The position numbers and the translations under genes were made by a program. This document shows, piece by piece, positions 18,251-26,355 of a stretch of DNA of 64,000 bases; the stretch's first letter is position 1; each line of letters begins with the position of its first letter. This stretch comes from Niastella caeni (lineage in GTDB: Bacteria; Bacteroidota; Bacteroidia; Chitinophagales; Chitinophagaceae), in assembly GCF_004834005.1 (NCBI RefSeq), contig NZ_STFF01000005.1:558001-622000 (forward strand). Reading direction: 5' to 3'. Below the pieces are notes generated by a model. It ran no database searches. It saw only the letters and a list, made by a program, of their open reading frames with translations, and was not told where the DNA came from.

Positions 18251-19438
18251 TTAAATTTTTAACCGGATCCGCCATTTCTCCAGCAGCCCGGTCAACAGGA
18301 TGATCCCCAGGGCAAACAATAAAGATTTAACTAAGCCCATACTGCCGGTTAATAGGAATACAGGCAAGCTGATGCCCGCAATGTGTACCAATGGGTAAAA
18401 GATATAAGGCAGCAGATAAGCCGTTAACGTACTGGTGCCTGCCGGTTTTAAAATGGCAAACAGGTGTTGTTTGTTTTTACGGTCAACCAGCCAGATCAAA
18501 GCGGTAAACAGCAAAATGCTGATGCCGCTACAGATCATTACCCACGAAGGAGTTGCCCGGATCTTCGAGATGCCCGCCAGAGGCCTGATCGCAAAGCCAC
18601 CAGCCAACATCACTACGCCCAAAATCAACAGTACAATAAAGCAGGTAGTGTATTTGCCTTTTTCAGCCAGCGATGAATACAATACAGCTGTAATAATGCC
18701 AGCCATGGTGAGGGAAGGAAGAGCACCATCACCGGTGATCCAGATGTACGGCTTAATTGGCTGCAGCACTTGCAGCCACCCCGCTTTTGCAGCTATGTTA
18801 AACAGTGTAAAGAATACAAATGCTCCTATCAATACCGGTAGCTTTCCTTTTGAGAACTGGAAAATAAGCGCTGTTATCAGGTACGACCAGCCAATGAGTC
18901 CTAGTATGCCCCACCAATATGGTTTTAACCAAACCGGATGTTCGTTTTCGCCGCCTTTAAATACAATGGCCAGAAACACCAGCAGCACAATACCGGCGCC
19001 TTGTAGCAATGTCTTTTTTTGCTTTGATAAGGTGGATGGATAATCGAGCCAGATCAGGAAAAAACTGATCGTTAGTAATATTTCCCAGATCGTTTTTGGG
19101 AGAAAGGCAGCAGCATTATAATTCTCGAGGTTCACGTGAAAGAATCCCATTGCCAGCAGCGCGAATGCGCGTACAAGAATATGGCTAAGGATGTTGGTTT
19201 GCGAAGCGCCCTTCGACCAGCGGTTGCCAATGGCAAACGGAATAGAGAGCCCAACAATAAAAAGAAAAGCTGGAAATACGGTGTCTGCCAAACCCATTCC
19301 ATCTTCAGCGGCCTGCGTATGCTCAAGCCATAGCGGAATATTTTTCAGGGTCCACAGATCATTTACAAAGATCATTAAGAGCATGGTGAGTGCTCTGAAA
19401 ACATCAATAGAAGCAAGGCGCTGTTTGAATTGGCCCAT
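18251..19438 (-). CDS. NagX-like / DUF5009 multi-pass membrane acyltransferase
   Basis: 395 aa from ATG 19438 (RLASIDVFRALTMLLMIFVN follows). An upstream ATG at 19471 is possible but gives an atypical N-terminus. About ten to twelve membrane helices; the motif SIDVFRALTM and the early HTQAAEDGMGLADTVFP with GLSIPFA resemble the heparan-alpha-glucosaminide N-acetyltransferase (HGSNAT/NagX) family, which acetylates sugars across the membrane. The substrate is unknown. It is alone in its unit, between the PepSY gene and hemL. Confidence 0.8.
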   Translation of the reverse strand: MGQFKQRLASIDVFRALTMLLMIFVNDLWTLKNIPLWLEHTQAAEDGMGLADTVFPAFLFIVGLSIPFAIGNRWSKGASQTNILSHILVRAFALLAMGFFHVNLENYNAAAFLPKTIWEILLTISFFLIWLDYPSTLSKQKKTLLQGAGIVLLVFLAIVFKGGENEHPVWLKPYWWGILGLIGWSYLITALIFQFSKGKLPVLIGAFVFFTLFNIAAKAGWLQVLQPIKPYIWITGDGALPSLTMAGIITAVLYSSLAEKGKYTTCFIVLLILGVVMLAGGFAIRPLAGISKIRATPSWVMICSGISILLFTALIWLVDRKNKQHLFAILKPAGTSTLTAYLLPYIFYPLVHIAGISLPVFLLTGSMGLVKSLLFALGIILLTGLLEKWRIRLKI

Positions 19439-19551
19439 AGTAGCAGTGTTTTGGTAATTAATAAGCCTCATTACCACATTACTTTCGGTCAGTGTACAAT
19501 ATAAAGTTCCGTTTTGCCTGTTTTTGTACTCTTTCTATCTGTATAATAATG

Positions 19552-19589
19552 AAAAAAGCCGTATCCGGGATTTTATTCCATCAACGGCT
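19552..19589 (-). terminator. Terminator of the hem minus-strand operon
   Basis: AGCCGT pairs with ACGGCT on the minus strand (22-nt loop), followed by six T. It lies 38-75 nt after the hemL stop. Confidence 0.6.
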
Positions 19590-19626
19590 GATTTTGAATA
19601 TCGGGTCGCAAATATGAGTGCTGATA

Positions 19627-20913
19627 TTATAATATCTCCTGCAAACTTTCTTTAGCTGCCTGGATGGTAGCATCCACATCTGCTTTGGTTAAAGCACTGC
19701 ACAGGAACCAGGTTTCAAAGGCTGAAGGCGGTAAATACACGCCTCGTTTCAGCATGGCATGAAAGAATTTCTTGAACAGCTCATTATTGGCTGATGCGGC
19801 AGTAGAGAAATTGACAATGGGATGATCGCTGAAATGCACGCTGATCATGGAGCCCAACTGGTTAATGACATACGGCGTACCGCTTGCTTTCAATACATCA
19901 TTCAACCCATTGCGCAGATAATCGGTTGTTTCATCCAACTGCTTATAAATAGAAGGATTTTCTTTCAACGTTTTAAGCATCACGTAACCGGCGATCATAG
20001 CCAGCGGATTACCACTTAAGGTGCCAGCCTGGTACACATTACCCAACGGAGAAATGTGTTGCATGATCTCTTTTTTACCACCAAACGCACCCACAGGCAT
20101 ACCGCCACCGATCACTTTACCATAAGTAACCAGGTCGGCATTTATTTTTAACCGCTCCTGCGCACCACCAGGCGCTAACCGGAAACCGGTCATTACTTCA
20201 TCCATTATAAATATAATACCATGTTGGTTACACGCAGCACGTAATCCTTCCAGGAATCCAGGTTGTGGCAGTATGCAACCCATATTACCGGCAACCGGTT
20301 CAATAATGATAGCGGCGATCTCACCTTTGTGTTCGGCAATTAATTGCTCCACTGCCGGGAGGCCGTTATACGCGCAGGTGAGGGTGTCATTGGCAACGCC
20401 GGCTGTTACGCCCGGTACGGTTTGAATATTAAACGTGGCTACACCGCTGCCTGCTTTTACCAGGAACGAATCGGCATGACCGTGATAGCAGCCTTCAAAC
20501 TTGATGATCTTATTGCGACCGGTAAAACCGCGGGCCAACCTGATGGCGCTCATACAGGCTTCGGTGCCGCTGCTCACCATCCGAATGAGGTCTACATTAG
20601 GCGCCATGCTAATGATGAGTTCGGCCATCTCAATTTCCAGTTCGGTAGGTGCGCCAAATGAGGTAGAATATTGTGCATATTCCTGTATGGCCTTAACAAC
20701 AGGTTCATAGGCATGACCAAGGATCATTGGTCCCCAGGAATTGATATAATCAATAAAGCGGTTGCCATCAGCGTCGAACATGTATGCGCCTTTGGCAGAT
20801 TTCATGAATACCGGCGTTCCGCCTACACTTTTAAAAGCCCGTACGGGAGAATTTACACCGCCGGGAATGCTTTGTTGCGCCCGGGAGAATAAGTTGATAC
20901 TTTTTTCAAACAT
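19627..20913 (-). CDS. hemL: Glutamate-1-semialdehyde 2,1-aminomutase
   Basis: 428 aa, usual length. N-terminal SQSIPGGVNSPVRAF-type motif (here RAQQSIPGGVNSPVRAF), the PLP-dependent aminotransferase core and the cofactor Lys in TYGKVIGGGMPVGAFGG. It makes 5-aminolevulinate from glutamate-1-semialdehyde, the second C5-pathway step. Last gene of the minus-strand hem operon, 17 nt after hemB. Confidence 0.97.
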   Translation of the reverse strand: MFEKSINLFSRAQQSIPGGVNSPVRAFKSVGGTPVFMKSAKGAYMFDADGNRFIDYINSWGPMILGHAYEPVVKAIQEYAQYSTSFGAPTELEIEMAELIISMAPNVDLIRMVSSGTEACMSAIRLARGFTGRNKIIKFEGCYHGHADSFLVKAGSGVATFNIQTVPGVTAGVANDTLTCAYNGLPAVEQLIAEHKGEIAAIIIEPVAGNMGCILPQPGFLEGLRAACNQHGIIFIMDEVMTGFRLAPGGAQERLKINADLVTYGKVIGGGMPVGAFGGKKEIMQHISPLGNVYQAGTLSGNPLAMIAGYVMLKTLKENPSIYKQLDETTDYLRNGLNDVLKASGTPYVINQLGSMISVHFSDHPIVNFSTAASANNELFKKFFHAMLKRGVYLPPSAFETWFLCSALTKADVDATIQAAKESLQEIL

Positions 20914-20930
20914 ATTTGTCGTTCTGGGGA

Positions 20931-21905
20931 TTAGCTAATTAGTTTTACAGCGTCCTTTGCGAAATACGTAGCTATCAAATCTGCTCCCGCTCTTTTAATG
21001 GCCGTCAGGGTTTCGAGGATGGCTTTGTTTTCATCTATCCAACCCATTCTGGCCGCTGCTTTTATCATGGCATATTCGCCGCTGATATTATACGCGCTAA
21101 CGGGAACAGCTACTGCATTTTTAACTTCGCGAATAATATCGAGGTAAGCAAGCGCGGGTTTCACCATAACGATATCAGCGCCTTCCTCCACATCCATCAG
21201 GGTTTCCTTCACCGCTTCCAGGCGATTGCTATAATCCATCTGGTAGGTCTTCTTATCGCCAAAGCCGGGAGCGCTATCCAGCGCATCACGAAATGGTCCA
21301 TAAAAGCTGGACGCATACTTGGCGCTGTAACTCATGATACCGGTTTTATGCAGGCCATTTTCTTCCAGCGCTTCGCGAATGGCGGCAATGCGGCCATCCA
21401 TCATGTCGCTGGGCGCAACAAAATCTGCACCGGCCTGTGCATGGCTTACACTCATTTGGGCCAGCACTTCAACGGTAGCGTCATTTACAATCTCTGAACC
21501 TTCTACAATGCCATCATGGCCGAAAGAGGAGAACGGGTCAAGCGCGATATCTGTCATCACCAGCATATCCGGACAAGCCTCTTTAATGGCGCGGATGCTG
21601 CGTTGCATCAACCCTTTAGGGTTTAAGGCTTCGGTGCCTTTATTGTCTTTCAGTTCGTCTTTACATTTAATGAACAGTAACACGCTTTTCAGGCCCATGC
21701 TCCACAATTCCTTCACTTCTTTAACGGTGTTATCGAGGCTCATGCGGTAATAACCGGGCATAGAGGAGATCTCTTCTTTATAGTTCTCGCCTTCATTTAT
21801 GAACAACGGTACTATGAAATCATTCGGTGTTAAAATAGTTTCCGCCACCATGCTTCTGATAGCAGGCGACTGGCGTAATATGCGGTTCCGGCGTTGTAAA
21901 TACAT
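20931..21905 (-). CDS. hemB: Porphobilinogen synthase (ALA dehydratase)
   Basis: 324 aa from ATG 21905 (YLQRRNRILRQSPAIR follows). The reading frame stays open upstream through a repeat to a TTG at 21968, which is not a likely start. Schiff-base lysines are present in SYSAKYASSFYGPFR and DIVMVKPALAYLD. It condenses two ALA to porphobilinogen. A word array and the four-helix gene separate it from hemF. Confidence 0.97.
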   Translation of the reverse strand: MYLQRRNRILRQSPAIRSMVAETILTPNDFIVPLFINEGENYKEEISSMPGYYRMSLDNTVKEVKELWSMGLKSVLLFIKCKDELKDNKGTEALNPKGLMQRSIRAIKEACPDMLVMTDIALDPFSSFGHDGIVEGSEIVNDATVEVLAQMSVSHAQAGADFVAPSDMMDGRIAAIREALEENGLHKTGIMSYSAKYASSFYGPFRDALDSAPGFGDKKTYQMDYSNRLEAVKETLMDVEEGADIVMVKPALAYLDIIREVKNAVAVPVSAYNISGEYAMIKAAARMGWIDENKAILETLTAIKRAGADLIATYFAKDAVKLIS

Positions 21906-21973
21906 AAGAGATTTCTGATTTAGTGATTTTGGGATTTTGGGATTTAATCTAAATCCCAAAATCACCAATGGTT

Positions 21974-22333
21974 TTACTTATTCCTGTTCCTTTTAGCGGA
22001 GATATCGGTTGCATTGAAAATGCTAACCAATTCATTCGCTTCATTTATTAATGGATCCAATTTTTCATTTTGTACAAGCTCTGCTGCCTTTGTTGCTTGC
22101 AACCAATATAAAGACTCATCCGCTTCTTCCAGTACAACTTCAATTTTATAGATGAAATCTGCTTTTGATTTTCCACGGCATGCTGCTCTGTAATTTGCAC
22201 CAACTGATCCCGCTGCCCTGATAAGTTGTTTGGCAGTTTCAAATCCTGCGGCATTTTTGGGAAAGTGACCACAAAGTTTTATTACATTAACATGAAACTG
22301 CATGGTCCGGGCTTGCAATTCGAATTTATCCAT
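21974..22333 (-). CDS. Four-helix-bundle protein (23S rRNA intervening-sequence family), copy A
   Basis: 119 aa from ATG 22333. The family pattern is present: LIRAAGSVGANYRAACRGKS, then DFIYKIEVVLEEADESLYWL. Such proteins (PF05635-like) are small helical bundles first seen inside intervening sequences of 23S rRNA genes; the DGR accessory protein Avd has a related fold. The biochemical role is unknown; nucleic-acid binding is assumed for the family. It is interposed in the hem operon in the same orientation, flanked by inverted word arrays. A 9-bp hairpin ends 2 nt before the start. Confidence 0.9.
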   Translation of the reverse strand: MDKFELQARTMQFHVNVIKLCGHFPKNAAGFETAKQLIRAAGSVGANYRAACRGKSKADFIYKIEVVLEEADESLYWLQATKAAELVQNEKLDPLINEANELVSIFNATDISAKRNRNK

Positions 22334-22335
22334 AT

Positions 22336-22364
22336 CGATTGATTTTATATAATACAATCAATCG
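22336..22364 (-). promoter_or_regulatory. Start-proximal hairpin of four-helix gene A
   Basis: CGATTGATT at 22336-22344 is the perfect inverse complement of AATCAATCG at 22356-22364 (9 bp, loop 11). It ends 2 nt before the ATG. The other two four-helix genes have a hairpin in the same place with unrelated sequence. Confidence 0.65.
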
Positions 22365-22406
22365 CATTCCAAATCTCAAAATCCCTAAATCTCAAAATCA
22401 AAAATT

Positions 22407-23321
22407 CTAAACCCATTCAACAGGATGCAGGCAAGCCTGAAACACCTTATCCTCCTCACTTCCCGGTTGTGGCCGATAATCGTACTCGAACCGTACTGTG
22501 GGTGGCAGGCTCATTAAAATGCTTTCAGTTCTTCCATTTGTTTTCAACCCAAACAAAGTACCGCGGTCATGCACCAGGTTGAATTCAACATACCGGCCGC
22601 GGCGGATCTCCTGCCAGTGTTTGTGTTGTTCGGTATAAGGCAATTGCTTTCTTCTTTGAACGATCGGCAGGTAAGCGGTTAAAAATGCATCGCCGCATGT
22701 CTTGCCGAAATCAAACCAGAACTGTACATCTTTTTCTGCCGATGGGCGCTGGTGATCGTAAAAGATACCACCGATACCTCTGCGTTCTTTGTTGCGATGC
22801 CAGTTCACAAAGTAGTTATCGCATTCTTTTTTGAATGCAGGATAAAATCCGGGATCAAATGCATCGCAGGCATTCTTATACGTTTGATGAAAATGCCGGG
22901 CATCTTCTTCAAACAAATAATAGGGCGTGAGGTCGGTGCCGCCGCCAAACCACCGATCGGCTGCCGCTTCTCCTTCTTCTTCATACACCTCAAACATTCT
23001 ATAATTACAATGCACCGTGGGTACGTATGGATTGATGGGATGCAACACTAACGACAGCCCACAGGCAAACCAGCTTTTACCATTTATCTTTAACTGGCTG
23101 CGCATGGTGTCGGTTACTTCACCAAATACGACTGAGGTGTTAACGCCGCCTTTTTCAAATACATTCCCATTGGCAATGACGCGGGTTTTACCGCCACCCC
23201 CCTCCGGGCGTTGCCACTGATCTTCTTTAAAAGTTGCCTTGCCATCTTCCTGTTCCAACGCTGCACATATGCGGTCTTGCAGGCCATGTATGTAGTTAAT
23301 CCAGTTTTCTTTGATGTTCAT
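22407..23321 (-). CDS. hemF: Oxygen-dependent coproporphyrinogen III oxidase
   Basis: 304 aa, normal length. Family motifs: GGGGKTRVIANGNVFEKGGVN near the N-terminus (as GGGKTRVIANGNVFEKGGV), WFGGGTDLTPYYLFEEDARHFH and RRGIGGIFYDH, then RGRYVEFNLVHDRGTLFGL. It decarboxylates coproporphyrinogen III to protoporphyrinogen IX using O2, so haem synthesis by this route needs oxygen. No hemN is in the window. Confidence 0.97.
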   Translation of the reverse strand: MNIKENWINYIHGLQDRICAALEQEDGKATFKEDQWQRPEGGGGKTRVIANGNVFEKGGVNTSVVFGEVTDTMRSQLKINGKSWFACGLSLVLHPINPYVPTVHCNYRMFEVYEEEGEAAADRWFGGGTDLTPYYLFEEDARHFHQTYKNACDAFDPGFYPAFKKECDNYFVNWHRNKERRGIGGIFYDHQRPSAEKDVQFWFDFGKTCGDAFLTAYLPIVQRRKQLPYTEQHKHWQEIRRGRYVEFNLVHDRGTLFGLKTNGRTESILMSLPPTVRFEYDYRPQPGSEEDKVFQACLHPVEWV

Positions 23322-23335
23322 GATGGTGTGAATAA

Positions 23336-23418
23336 GCTAGTAGCGAGTAGTAAATGGCTAGTAGGAACTGCACTTCGTAGAAGCCCTACTAGCTACTCGC
23401 TACTTACTACTCGCAGTT
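23336..23418. repeat. Inverted 7-bp word arrays (GCTAGTA) between hemE and hemF
   Basis: Left arm 23336-23363 has four units (GCTAGTA, GCGAGTA, GTAAATG, GCTAGTA). Right arm 23384-23418 has five inverse units (CCCTACT, AGCTACT, CGCTACT and variants). The arms can form a long imperfect hairpin around a 20-nt loop. The same word occurs in frame inside hemC 2.3 kb away. Confidence 0.88.
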
Positions 23419-23437
23419 TGTTAGCATATTTTTGTTC

Positions 23438-24478
23438 CTAAGCCTCTACTCCTTGCTGCCTATATTCCTTTACTGCATCAACAAACGCCCTGGCATGATC
23501 CACGGGTACATTAGGTAGTATACCATGACCGAGGTTGGCAATATGTCGTTGACCGCCGAAATCATGCAGCATTTTCTTTACTTCTTTTTGTATCGTCGGT
23601 ATCGGTGATAACAATTTAGCCGGGTCAAAATTGCCTTGCAGGGTTACGTTTGGCCCTGCCAGTTGGCGTGCCATGGCAGGCGTAATGCACCAGTCGATTC
23701 CAAGGCCATGTGCGCCGGTAGCGGCCATGCTTTGCAGTGAATGCCAGGCTCCTTTGGCAAAGATGATAGTAGCTACTTCATCTTTCAATGCGGCAACGAT
23801 CTGGCGAATATATTTTAATGAAAAATTCTCGAAATCATCCGGGCTCAGCAATCCACCCCAGCTATCGAAGATCTGTATAACATCCACCCCGGCTTTAACC
23901 TGACCTTTCAGGTAAGCGATGGTGGTATCGGTGATCATTTGTAACAGGCGATGCGCAGTTTCGGGTTGGGTATAACAAAAGATCTTAGCCTCATCAAATG
24001 TTTTGGAACCTTTACCCTGCACCATATAACACAGCAGTGTCCAGGGCGCACCGGCAAACCCGATCAACGGTACGCGACCATTCAATTCTTTCTTGATCAG
24101 TTGTATGGCATCAAACACATATTGCAGGGTTTCATTTACATCTGGTACCCTGATGCGGTTGAGGTCGTTTACATTTTTAATGGGGTCTGGTAAATTCGGG
24201 CCTTTGCTTTCTATCAACTGCACTTCAAGGCCCATGGCCTGGGGAACTACCAATATATCGGAAAATAAGATGGCCGCATCTACGCCGATGATATCTACGG
24301 GTTGAATGGTTATTTCACAAGCCAGTTCGGGTGTCTGGCACCGTTCAAAGAATCCATACTTCTCGCGTAAGACCATGTATTCCGGTAAATACCGGCCGGC
24401 CTGGCGCATCATCCATACAGGGGGGCGTTCTACTTGTTCTCCTTTCAGGGTCCTTAATAATAGGTCGTTTTGCAGCAT
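23438..24478 (-). CDS. hemE: Uroporphyrinogen decarboxylase
   Basis: 346 aa from ATG 24478 (LQNDLLLRTLKGE follows). The N-terminal signature PPVWMMRQAGRYLPEY and the catalytic Asp in AAILFSDILV are present. It converts uroporphyrinogen III to coproporphyrinogen III. A TTG 30 nt upstream would overlap hemD and is less likely. It follows hemD by 10 nt. Confidence 0.97.
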   Translation of the reverse strand: MLQNDLLLRTLKGEQVERPPVWMMRQAGRYLPEYMVLREKYGFFERCQTPELACEITIQPVDIIGVDAAILFSDILVVPQAMGLEVQLIESKGPNLPDPIKNVNDLNRIRVPDVNETLQYVFDAIQLIKKELNGRVPLIGFAGAPWTLLCYMVQGKGSKTFDEAKIFCYTQPETAHRLLQMITDTTIAYLKGQVKAGVDVIQIFDSWGGLLSPDDFENFSLKYIRQIVAALKDEVATIIFAKGAWHSLQSMAATGAHGLGIDWCITPAMARQLAGPNVTLQGNFDPAKLLSPIPTIQKEVKKMLHDFGGQRHIANLGHGILPNVPVDHARAFVDAVKEYRQQGVEA

Positions 24479-24488
24479 ATTGTTATAT

Positions 24489-25190
24489 CTACTTTTTAAA
24501 AAACTCAAACATTTTTTTTACCAGGTCTTCTTTACCAGGTCTTTCAGATTCAATGATCGTATTATCGGTAAATGTTTTTATGGCATCGGCTGTTGTTTGG
24601 CCAATGGCAAATAATATCGTTGATGGCAATACGGCATTGGCATAAAAGAAGCTTTGCACAGCGCTCGGACTAAAAAACAAAATACCATCATACACTTTAT
24701 CAACTTTGTGTGGCGTACTGATGGTATGATAAACGATCACTTCCTGTACCGTAATTCCGTTTTGCCGAAGCTTGCCGGGTAATTCTTCGCGGCGCTGATC
24801 GCCACAGAAAAAAACAACCTGCTTAATGCCTTTATTGCTGATCATTTTATCGGCCAGGTCCGATGCATTGTTGCCAACAATATGAATGGATTGCTCGCCA
24901 AAATACCGGGCCGCCAGTTGGCGGGTGGTGTTGCCGATACAGAAAATATTCCAGTCGGGTGTTTGTCCGTTTATATACGGCGCCACCGTGCTAACTGCGT
25001 TCATACTGGTAAATACTACGGAGGCTGGTTGTTGTAATAGCTTGCCGATCTCTTCTTTTATACCGCTTGTTTGTATAGGCGTGGTGTCAATGAAGGATAT
25101 GATATCAATATAGATATCTTTTGCTTTTGCCGCTTCCAACAAAGCCGTTTCCAACGGTCGTGTGCTTAATATGGAAATCTTATTTAGCAT
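24489..25190 (-). CDS. hemD: Uroporphyrinogen-III synthase
   Basis: 233 aa from ATG 25190; the start lies inside the end of hemC (11-nt overlap, coupling likely). HemD is poorly conserved, but ISILSTRPLETALLEAAKAK, PASVVFTSMNAVSTV and FFSPSAVQSFF match the family. It closes and inverts ring D of hydroxymethylbilane. Placement between hemC and hemE supports the call. Confidence 0.93.
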   Translation of the reverse strand: MLNKISILSTRPLETALLEAAKAKDIYIDIISFIDTTPIQTSGIKEEIGKLLQQPASVVFTSMNAVSTVAPYINGQTPDWNIFCIGNTTRQLAARYFGEQSIHIVGNNASDLADKMISNKGIKQVVFFCGDQRREELPGKLRQNGITVQEVIVYHTISTPHKVDKVYDGILFFSPSAVQSFFYANAVLPSTILFAIGQTTADAIKTFTDNTIIESERPGKEDLVKKMFEFFKK

Positions 25191-26157
25191 GCTGTATCTG
25201 ATCGGCAATAACCTGTCCGCCATTTTGTAACAATTCTTTGGCAGCGATAACACCCAGGTTGTTGCTATTGTTGATGGCTACTGTTTTTTCGATACTTGCT
25301 TTTTCTTTTCCATCCAACGACAGAATGTTTCCTTCAAAATGAACCGTATCATCTGCAATGCTTGCCAGCGCACTAATGGGGGTAGAACAACCGCCCAGCA
25401 AAGCCCGCAGAAAGTCTCTTTCAATACCGGTACACAAGGCAGTATGGGCGTCGTTAAACAGGTGGCAGGCTTCAAAAGCATATTGATCATCCTTTCGGCA
25501 AGCCACCACAATGGCGCCCTGGGCAGGGGCTGGTAACATCCAATCCAGTTCAATGGAATGTGCAGGCCGTAGTCCGATCCTTTCCAACCCTGCGGCTGCG
25601 AATATAGCGCCATTCCAGTGGCTATCGGCCAGCTTTTGCAACCGGGTGTTTACGTTGCCGCGCAGGTTTTCGATGATATGGTTCGGGTACCGGTTCAGCC
25701 ATTGGGCCTTGCGGCGAATGCTGCTGGTTGCAATAGTTAGTGGTAAGTGGCTAGTAGCTAGTGGGGAATCCTGTGATGAAGCCTCGCCTTCCCACTCGCT
25801 CCCGATAGCTATCGGGACTACTTGCTTCTCGCTTTTATATACAAGTAAGTCTTTATAAGAAGCTCTCTTTAAAACAGCAGCTGTAACAATACCCTTTGGT
25901 AATTGCGTGGGCACATCTTTTAAAGAGTGCACCGCGATATCAATGCGGTTATTCAGCAGGGCAATATCCAGGCTGCGGGTAAAGATGCCCTGCACACCCA
26001 TTTCATACAAGGGCGTTTTAAGATCAATATCTCCTTCACTTTTTATATATACCAGTTCAGCGGCAAACCCATGTTGCGATAACAGGTCTTTTACCTGGGT
26101 GGCCTGCCAAACGGCGAGTTGGCTTTCCCTGGTGCCAATTCGGATCACTTTATTCAT
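25180..26157 (-). CDS. hemC: Hydroxymethylbilane synthase with an in-frame repeat insertion
   Basis: 325 aa. N-terminus RIGTRESQLAVWQATQVKDL; the dipyrromethane cofactor Cys is Cys257 in LLGGCSTPIS. Residues of about 110-140 carry an extra low-complexity stretch (SEWEGEASSQ and SPLATSHLPL) just before the conserved TIATSSIRRKAQW. In relatives this is a short linker. The DNA of the insert is an inverted word array (see 25736-25831), without stops in this frame. All other family motifs are intact, so the enzyme is probably functional. Confidence 0.96.
   Translation of the reverse strand: MNKVIRIGTRESQLAVWQATQVKDLLSQHGFAAELVYIKSEGDIDLKTPLYEMGVQGIFTRSLDIALLNNRIDIAVHSLKDVPTQLPKGIVTAAVLKRASYKDLLVYKSEKQVVPIAIGSEWEGEASSQDSPLATSHLPLTIATSSIRRKAQWLNRYPNHIIENLRGNVNTRLQKLADSHWNGAIFAAAGLERIGLRPAHSIELDWMLPAPAQGAIVVACRKDDQYAFEACHLFNDAHTALCTGIERDFLRALLGGCSTPISALASIADDTVHFEGNILSLDGKEKASIEKTVAINNSNNLGVIAAKELLQNGGQVIADQIQHAK
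25736..25831. repeat. Word-array palindrome inserted in frame in hemC
   Basis: Left arm 25736-25763: units GTTAGTG, GTAAGTG, GCTAGTA, GCTAGTG. Right arm: CCCACTC at 25791, then at 25818-25831 CTACTTG and CTTCTCG, the inverse type. Between the right-arm units sits CCCGATAGCTATCGGG (25801-25816), the core otherwise seen in terminators of this genome. Confidence 0.85.
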
Positions 26158-26191
26158 CAGTGCTTGTTCAATTTTTGCAAAGCTAATTCAT

Positions 26192-26355
26192 CGTGAAACG
26201 TGAAACGTCAAACGTGAAAGCTGAAAGCTCGCGATAATTTTAATCTTAAAATTATCGGCACGCCTATCGATTTTGAGGCCGGCAATTACTCAGCCTTCTC
26301 CTGAATTGCGAGTTTGCCGTTTCACGTCTGCCGTCTGCCGTCTGCCGTTTCACGC
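26192..26355. repeat. Inverted 7-bp arrays (CGTGAAA / GTCTGCC) between hemA and hemC
   Basis: Left arm 26192-26226: CGTGAAA, CGTGAAA, CGTCAAA, CGTGAAA, GCTGAAA. Right arm 26312-26355: GTTTGCC, GTTTCAC, three GTCTGCC, GTTTCAC, ending exactly at the hemA stop codon. In the middle GATAATTTTA (26234-26243) pairs perfectly with TAAAATTATC (26248-26257). Confidence 0.88.

Larger units (their letters stand above)
21911..22406 (-). mobile_element. Putative four-helix-bundle cassette A (8-bp word GATTTnGG)
   Basis: 496 bp unit between hemB and hemF. The 3' array (21911-21965) is built of 8-bp units such as ATTTTGGG and folds on itself: GTGATTTTGGGATTT at 21923-21937 is the exact inverse complement of 21951-21965. 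The 5' array (22371-22406) has units AAATCTCA, AAATCCCT and variants, the inverse of the same word, and stops directly at the hemF stop codon. Between them lies a four-helix-bundle gene. Arms-only copies with nearly the same words occur at 36033-36135 and 45145-45240. The structure is seen directly; mobility is inferred. Confidence 0.65.

Noticed and set aside
21906..21968. Upstream extension of hemB to a TTG at 21968
   Set aside because: The extension is translated repeat DNA; the ATG at 21905 gives the normal N-terminus.
26192..26355. Regular short repeats that might suggest a CRISPR array
   Set aside because: Units are 7 bp, contiguous and degenerate, without unique spacers, and no cas genes are present.
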